NCBI GenBank assembly: GCA_009767595.1
Contig: VSDK01003885.1
Span: 69,477-133,476 of the forward strand
Length of the DNA stretch: 64,000 nucleotides
DNA from: Symbiodinium kawagutii
Taxonomy: Eukaryota > Sar > Dinophyceae > Suessiales > Symbiodiniaceae
Direction: 5' to 3'
Shown: one piece after another, positions 58,068 to 64,000 of the stretch
How positions within the stretch are numbered: position 1 is the stretch's first letter
Layout of the letters: each line of letters begins with the position of its first letter
Program-made: the position numbers and the translations under genes
Notes under the pieces: model-generated
The model's database searches: none
Told to the model about the DNA's origin: nothing
What the model saw: the letters and a program-made list of their open reading frames with translations, nothing else

Positions 58068-58467
58068 TGTCGCTGATCCACATACACACATAGATGTATA
58101 TACATACATGCATGCATGCAGGCGTATGTACTGATAAGATGGTTGATCTGTACTTTGTTTTGGGTTTTCTTGGTTGCTCTTCCCGACCAGTGTCATCGGT
58201 ATTAATTAGCGATCTTGACCATTCTCAAGCACGGTACAGTAGTAAGGCACACACACACATAAACCACGGTATCAGTATCAAGCATATCAACCAAAGCTAG
58301 GACTGGTAAAACATGTGTTGACCATTGTTCACCAGGATATTAGCCATGTGAAGCATTTCTTGGCCCATCCTTAACCATCATTTGACCACAGTTTTTCACC
58401 ATTGGTGGATTCGTCTAGCGAGACCGCTGCTTGTTTTTGTGGCGATGCCAGTATTTGGCAGCGGGTC

Positions 58468-58472
58468 ATTGC

Positions 58473-58517
<45 letters not shown>
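58468..58517. repeat. (GTT)n microsatellite
   Basis: About 16 GTT units. The poly-valine plus frame and poly-asparagine minus frame are artefacts of it. Confidence 0.95.
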
Positions 58518-59247
58518 CCTTGTTGTCCCTGTTGTTTCCTATCGCTTGTTGAACATGCCAACAGTGTTGCATTGCCAAGCCCATGCGGATAGAGCCCTTG
58601 GATGGCTGCAAGGCGCTATACCATGCACCAACGACAGATCCGGGAGTGGTTGTAGTGGTCCAGGATGGTCGATAGGGGTCAAATGGCTGGTCAATAGCGA
58701 TTACCGAGGGTAAGTATATAATGTTCGTATCAGTTTGTGATGCTCACTCTTGGCTTATACATAATGGTTGATAATGTCTTATGTCAGGTTGTGATGGTGG
58801 CTATTGGACTGTACTGGTTGACAATGGTCAATACTGATTTGCACTGGCCAAAAATGGTCGATCATAGGTGATAACGACAACTATGTAGATGTTGCTTCAT
58901 GATTCGCTGTTATATCCATGAGTGGTCACATCCTGTACCCTCTTGAATCTTAGGTTATCAGCCACGATTTTGTCACCTATTGAGTAATTATCCAGTTATG
59001 TACCAACCTTTCAATCACCAAGAAGTAAGTCGGTGATTTGATCCCAGCTATGGCTATGACCATTTTCGCTGATTTACCAATGGATCAAATCACCAACTAT
59101 ATGGATGGTAGATCTTTATCAGTTTACGGATGGATCAAAATCACAGTACAGAAGTGTAGAAAATCAAAGTACTGGTAATTTGCCGATTCAATACCAATTC
59201 GATAGTTACCCCATTACCAAATTACCAATGGATAGCGACCATTGGTA

Positions 59248-59362
59248 AATGGCTGTGGGTCAAAACCCTGGTTCCCCTATCATTAACCATTGTTTCCCTT
59301 CTTCTTGTTGGTCAGTATCCCCTATTAGTGGTTGGTTATTATTGACCCATAGGCCCATAGCC
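59248..59362. mobile_element. Family A inverted-repeat element at an exon border
   Basis: The ends are AAATGGCTGTGGGTCAAAAC and ATTGACCCATAGGCCCATAGCC. It lies in the opposite orientation to most copies (AACCCTGGTTCCCC core). It ends 9 bases before the exon at 59372, so its right end lies within the 3' splice region. Confidence 0.7.
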
Positions 59363-59371
59363 AAATCATAG

Positions 59372-59474
59372 CGAACCTCGGATCGCTGCTGCGCAGCTTG
59401 ACCCGGGTCGCGAGGACTTGATCAGGATCTTCGGTGAGGAAAACGACCGGGACACCAACTCCTTGAGGGAAGAC
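59372..59474 (+). CDS. Exon of unassigned 3' part or second gene (QLDPGREDLIRIFG)
   Basis: The acceptor is ATCATAG before 59372. The frame reads EPRIAAAQLDPGREDLIRIF, GEENDRDTNSLRED. A GT donor at 59434 would end it early. A GC donor after 59474 gives phase 0 and a smooth junction with the 59967 exon. It starts 9 bases after the end of a family A inverted-repeat element. It may belong to the transporter-like gene or to a following gene. The family is not recognised. Confidence 0.55.
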
Positions 59475-59966
59475 GCAGCTGGTCGTTGGTGAGTCCTTGA
59501 GAACCGGGGGTTTTCGGCTGGGGGTTTTGAGGGGTGAGAACTTGAGAACGATGGATCTTTTTTGGGGGTTTAAAGGGGGACAGAACGTCCATGGTTTAGC
59601 CCTTCTCAAGGTCTTTTTTTTTGGGGTTTTGAGGCGGCAGCAAGTCCATGGTTGTTGATGATGATGGTGAATGATGCTTAGAAGATGTTAAATTTATCAT
59701 GATGATGGTCAGTGAGCTGGCCGCCCAGAAACTGACCAGTTTATGATGGTTTGTGATGTTTTTTCAAATAGCTTACAGTGTCATAAGAAATGTTAATAGT
59801 GATTAATGTTGAGAAACTGATCGGTTTATAAACAATGATTAATGCATTTCTTGACATTAATCACAAACCATCATTAATCATTTCAACTGAACGGCGTATG
59901 ATGGTTCATGCGTGGTGCCAAGGATAGGCGCTGGTTGATGCTTGTCACTTCCCATGCACCCCGGAG

Positions 59967-60059
59967 GCGGCGCTTGGTTGTGCCAAGGATATGGCCGTGA
60001 TGGCAACCGCCTTGGCCAATCTCAGTCGGATGAAGGAGCAGCTGCGTGCCTTGCCACAG
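59967..60059 (+). CDS. Exon, long helix (KDMAVMATALANLSRMKEQL)
   Basis: The acceptor is CGGAG before 59967 and the donor is GTGCTG from 60060. Thirty-one codons, phase 0 to 0, read AALGCAKDMAVMATALANLS then RMKEQLRALPQ. This is a clear amphipathic helix with strongly coding-like composition. It joins the 60710 exon in phase. Function is unknown; helical FUSC-type cytosolic domains are one possible home. Confidence 0.68.
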
Positions 60060-60709
60060 GTGCTGGCAGGGCGCCATGGTGGTGGATGATGCTTAGTGAT
60101 GCTTAAATCATGGTGAAATAATGGTTTAATCATGGCTAATAAATGATGAAAATCAGTGACTAGTGGATTATCAATGGTTAGTAATAGGGAAATTAATGAC
60201 TATTAGGTATTAGTAGTGGGTAGGTTTGGTTGGCACAGATTGTTTAGGGCTGACATTCGCAGGGTTATGACTGTGGCAGACTCAATGGTTAGTGAATGAT
60301 CAATGGTAAGTTGATTCATGATTATTTGTTGATGAATGGTTAAGTAGGGGTTAACAGTAGTGAATTGATGGTTGATCATGCCCGTTGATGGTGAATCAAT
60401 ACGACAGATTGTCAGAAAACCAGAGTGTTCTGCACGGAGGCAGGGGTCTTCTTTTGCTTTGCGGATATTTTTTTGAGTTCTGGCAACGCTGAAGGTTTGT
60501 GAAACGCTGGATGTGCAGCCAACCTGAAATAATGCAGGGCAGAGGGTCCCCTTTTGAACGAAAGTGGTTTTCAGCGGCTTTTGACTTAAAACTCTGATAA
60601 TCTTGCCACAATTAACCTTCTCAGAAAACCTAGGCAGTTTCCGATTTTGGCGAGATGAGAAGCGTCAATTCAGAAAGAGAAACCACCGACATAGTGGTGT
60701 ATACTTTAG

Positions 60710-60777
60710 CGAGTTGCGTTTGAATCAGACCCCTCAACATTGCTTCTGGAGCACCGCGCGAAACGTGGCTCGCTCAG
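60710..60777 (+). CDS. Exon (ESDPSTLLLEHRAKRGSL)
   Basis: The acceptor is CTTTAG before 60710 and the donor is GTTGTG from 60778. The frame reads RVAFESDPSTLLLEHRAKRG then SL, with two bases left over (phase 2). Those two bases plus the first base of the 62789 exon give serine. A different frame (ELRLNQTPQHCFWSTARN) is also open, so the evidence is splice phase plus composition. Confidence 0.5.
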
Positions 60778-62115
60778 GTTGTGTTCAGCATCGGTTCCTT
60801 GTAGCTGCAGCGGGCTGGGGGTCTAGGGTTTGCATATCTGGGTGGCGGAACCAATCCCCGGCCCCTGAACTGTAAGATGTTGCAGAACCACCTGTGGATC
60901 TGCAAATTTCAGGGGGTTCTGAAAGACTCGCGGGGTGCCATGGTCTGTTTCCCTGATCCCATCCCAAGAAGAAATGTCACATTCGTTTGAACTTACAGCC
61001 AGCAGTAGAGAATACTTACCAGTATACAGACCTTACATGCAAGTAACAACCAACCAGATGGTGGGATACAGAGATATGGTAGTGAAACCCACTAGCGATC
61101 TCTGACTATAAAGTCGTGATTCGAAAGTGAGATGCCTGAGCAGGGCCAAAAACATGGAGCCGTTCAAAAGCCAGGATTGTTGTGAAACAAATCAGGCAAA
61201 AAAAACCGACGACGACTGAAACTCCGAAAAAGCTGCCAGCCACCACAAGTGGTGAACCACTGGGACGGCCATGGCCGTTGGGAGCACCTTCCCTTGCCGC
61301 GAAAAATTGTGCAGGTCCCAGATCCGTCAGCACCATGGATGTAAATATGCCGTTACACATGTAGCAATTTGCAGGTTGACAAAGGGATTTACAAAGGGAT
61401 ACATATTTGACATGGGTCGCCGTAGTTGATGAAGATGTATATTTGCACCGATGTTTGTTTGTAATTCCAGGCCTATGTGGAGCCGGAGCAATGTGAAATA
61501 CACAAATTCCGTCCATGAAGACAAACTCTACCCTGGTGTAACTTCGCTCTGAGCGAGAGGAGGGTGTTCTGCATGAAAGGAATCTGGTTGATTGCAGTGT
61601 ATTATTTTGTAGAAGCCCCTGCAGGGTTGTCGGTTGTAGTTAAGAAAGTTGATGTATGAATCAGTGTTAACAGCTGGGTTAATGCATCTCGACTACAATG
61701 GAGTCACACAATTAAGTTGATGATTACAGTCAATGCATATATCTTGTGTGAATCTATTGATAGATAGATGTCTTTCCATGTGCCGAAACATGCGAATAGA
61801 TATGCTGAATATACTGTACACAACCCACTAAATATGTACATATATACACATATCTACATATGGCAAAATGAGCAACTATCAACTCACAAATCATGATTGA
61901 CCGATTTCACACATCTTGAACCACTATACAAACAGACTCAACGGGAACCGCCAGTTGCTTGGATGTGCAGCTGGGGATACAACTATGGTCAGTTGCACGG
62001 CTTGTAGCCTCCATAATCATGGCTAGTTAGCAGTTCCTAAGTAGGGATGCACATGCAAGCGACCATCATTGATCAATCACTTCAGCATTGAGCATTTTCA
62101 ACCATTCATCATTGT

Positions 62116-62168
62116 TCAGCCGCATGATCCTCAGCCGCATGATCCTCAGCCGCATGATCCTCAGCCGC
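62116..62168. repeat. 15-bp tandem repeat (CAGCCGCATGATCCT)
   Basis: Three full copies and a partial fourth of CAGCCGCATGATCCT in series. Confidence 0.9.
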
Positions 62169-62788
62169 ACAGCTCTGCCCCAGGATTTTGCAGAACTCTT
62201 ACGATGAGTGAGAAGCTGTGCGGCTGGCGCAGGCAGCCAAGCTCGCCAGTGAAATCTGGCCGAGCCCTGACCGGTCAAATCCAATTTTTGATAACGACTG
62301 GTCAAGAAAATGATTCCATGGAGAGATCATAAGCAACCAGTCGTTAGATAATAAGTATAGATAAGGTAGATAGATAGATATCTACCAATCTCGTTAATAA
62401 GTATCATAAGCGACAAGATTGGTAGATATAGGCAGGGTAGTAAGCTTCTTAATCATGGTTAATATTGTTCAATGATGGTATAAGAATTCCGGGTTGGTCG
62501 CTATTTAGGGTGGCTAAACTCCCAAGTTTACATGTCCCAACATAGATGATAATAGTGCCGGGAATATGAAGCTGTTACTGATGTGCCTTTGGGACACTCT
62601 GAAGAGCATCCTCCCCTGGAACCTTTGGCTGGGGAGCCATCGGCCACCCTTGACTGATCAAGGTATGAATGGTGGTGGAGCCATGACCAACTTGCAGGTG
62701 AGTCGACCCAAACTTCCATGTGAGCCCCGAAAATCCTTGGCAGAAGCATTGTCCAGTCGTTCTCCCGTAGCTAGATGCTCCTTCAAAG

Positions 62789-62837
62789 CAAGGATCCCGA
62801 CAGGGTCGCGGGGCCCTCCGCGTCTCGCCGCTTCCTG
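62789..62837 (+). CDS. Small exon (KDPDRVAGPSASRRFL)
   Basis: The acceptor is TCAAAG before 62789 and the donor is a strong GTGAGG from 62838. One base completes a codon from the 60710 exon, then sixteen codons read KDPDRVAGPSASRRFL in phase 0. It is GC-rich in AT-richer surroundings. The family is unknown. Confidence 0.52.
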
Positions 62838-64000
62838 GTGAGGATGTGTCCAGTTGTGTGGGAATTGGGCGTGCCAGTGGTCAGATGTCCATGGTCTGTG
62901 ATGAATTTGACAAGGACAGCAAAAATATTAACAACAATGTTAGTTAATTTGCTACTTGACTATGTGATTAATATTGGATTGACAACGTCAGCAAATTTGC
63001 TAAAAATAGCAAGTAGCTAATCGCTGTGAGCAACATTCCTAGCTAACCAGCTGTAAATTTCATGGACAAGAACGTCAACAAGAGCAACAACAACAAGAAC
63101 GAGAACACAAACACCAGGAGTAACACTGCACACCGAATAGGTGCTTTTGACAAAGCAGTCGCTACTCGCAAGGCTCATCAGTGGCAGATGGCACGGCCAC
63201 CAAAGCTGCGCAAGAGTTCTACCGGCAGAAAAAGATTGAACCATGATGTCTCTGGCTACGTTATGGATCGAAATCAGAGTACCTAGGGCACACACACAGA
63301 GACCCGATGATTTTGCATCAAAGATCAGTTGCTCTGGTAGGCTTTCAGCTGGGTCCACTGCTCAAGATCGAAGTCTGGGTATTCAACAGCGGCTCGCCCA
63401 AGTCCGGGTGGACATACTACCGCTGACTCCAGCTTTCGATGCTGGCCAGCGCCCGCGGCGCCTATGGAACATGTTTGGCATTGCAGCTGCACCTGCAGAT
63501 TTCTCACAGTTTAGGGCCCACTTGACACGTATGGGTCCGGTGGGCTGGTGATTTTTCTTCCTCAGCTTAACTCATCAGCACTGCAGGTGTCTGTGATCCC
63601 TGCATAAATTGCGAAGCCCACGTAGCCCAAAACCATGGTTATTGGCTGTTGACAACTGCAAGAATACGACGAGTGAATACCCCAACACGTGCCAACAGGC
63701 AGCGATTGAGAGACCCTGAGGTGAAAAGCGATGGAGCATCAAAGTTTGAACAAGATCTGAAAAAAATGTGCAAAACGTTTTGTGGTGGTTATGAATGATT
63801 GTCATTGGTCATCTATCAACTTTCATGCTTCAATAGTAAATCATTCTCACAAAAGACATCCCTGGAAATGCGCATGGCACACCAAGAATCCTTGTTTGTG
63901 GAAGAAAATCATCTTTCAGGGGCCCAGTTGTTCTCAGGTGTTGCTTTTTCAGTGTGCAGGGAAGCATGGTGCCATCATGTTCTGACCACATGCAGCATCC
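62838..64000. other. 3' end of window, largely unassigned
   Basis: Apart from the candidate exon at 63182, a block at 63340-63540 is GC-rich. It is open in two plus frames (one reads IEVWVFNSGSPKSGWTYYR from a CAAG acceptor at 63366) and in one minus frame. It probably contains an exon, but strand and frame cannot be decided. Confidence 0.4.
63182..63246 (+). CDS. Possible terminal exon (ADGTATKAAQEFYRQKKIEP)
   Basis: The acceptor is CATCAG before 63182. The frame reads ADGTATKAAQEFYRQKKIEP and ends at a TGA at 63244-63246. Composition is protein-like, but the phase does not match the exon ending at 62837. Either a start further upstream is used (the frame is open through SSRYSQGSS) or an exon is missing. 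Another frame is open over the same bases. Confidence 0.4.

Larger units (their letters stand above)
58068..59371. other. Possible intergenic stretch or intron
   Basis: It holds a GTT microsatellite (58468-58517) and a family A element (59248-59362). If the stop at 58067 is real, this is a gap of at most 1.3 kb between two same-strand genes. No promoter or polyadenylation motif was recognised. Confidence 0.45.
60060..62788. other. Introns around the 60710 exon
   Basis: TAATGGTTAGTAATAGGG-type repeats lie at 60110-60370, and a 15-bp tandem repeat at 62116-62168. GATAGATA words lie at 62365-62385. No other coding piece is supported; a minus frame at 61106-61516 has no recognisable product. Confidence 0.5.

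Noticed and set aside
58396..58713. Poly-valine plus frame and poly-asparagine minus frame
   Set aside because: Produced by the GTT microsatellite; the flanking frame has no protein-like features or splice borders.
1..64000. tRNA, rRNA, spliced-leader or snRNA genes
   Set aside because: No stretch was recognised by eye as a conserved rRNA core, a tRNA cloverleaf or the dinoflagellate spliced leader. A tRNAscan or Infernal search would be decisive.

Overview
The window looks like nuclear DNA of a eukaryote, most probably a dinoflagellate or a close protist relative. It has no long uninterrupted genes, no operons and no bacterial signals. Instead, short GC-rich coding pieces of about 40-165 bases are scattered every 1-5 kb in AT-richer DNA full of simple repeats and inverted-repeat elements. 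The pieces are bounded by AG acceptors and GT donors, and reading-frame continuity suggests that several donors are GC. Frequent GC-AG introns, a block of CCCTAAA-type (TTTAGGG complement) telomere-like repeats and a very low coding density all fit a dinoflagellate. This taxonomic call is inference. I see no spliced leader, rRNA, tRNA or CRISPR array.

The main content is one very long plus-strand gene assembled from about 30 candidate exons between base 1 and about 58,067. Several consecutive exons fit each other in splice phase. Read together they resemble a two-half membrane protein of the FUSC / aromatic-acid-exporter / ALMT type (fusaric acid resistance-like). An N-terminal helical stretch (1-2157) is followed by a first membrane half (7.3-17.7 kb, perhaps 19.6 kb) and a first soluble helical region (20.7-33.9 kb). 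A second membrane half follows (36.4-44.6 kb) with short motifs [39 protein letters not shown] and [15 protein letters not shown] second soluble region (47.0-58.1 kb) contains [12 protein letters not shown] and [11 protein letters not shown] stop codon at 58,065-58,067 may end the gene. Further plus-strand exons from 59.4 kb to the window end belong either to its 3' part or to a second gene that is only partly in view.

The introns hold at least three short inverted-repeat families. Family A ends are GGCTATGGGTCAA / TTGACCCATAGCC. Family B ends are GGTTTCTCAAAATAGGGAC / its complement. Family C is a single 238-bp element at 38.9 kb. Several family A and B copies sit within tens of bases of splice sites, as introners (intron-creating transposons) would. 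Other notable structures are a perfect 26-bp hairpin beside the telomere-like block (13.2-13.6 kb), a 2.1-kb CCAA-type satellite with a 160-bp higher-order unit (34.3-36.4 kb), a decayed ~160-bp tandem repeat with a minus-strand reading frame (31.1-31.5 kb) and an 82-N assembly gap in a G-rich tract directly after a donor site (44.6 kb).

Most other open frames in the window are translations of microsatellites or chance frames and are not annotated as genes. Exon calls were made by eye from splice-site plausibility, phase continuity and protein-like composition. They need transcript evidence.
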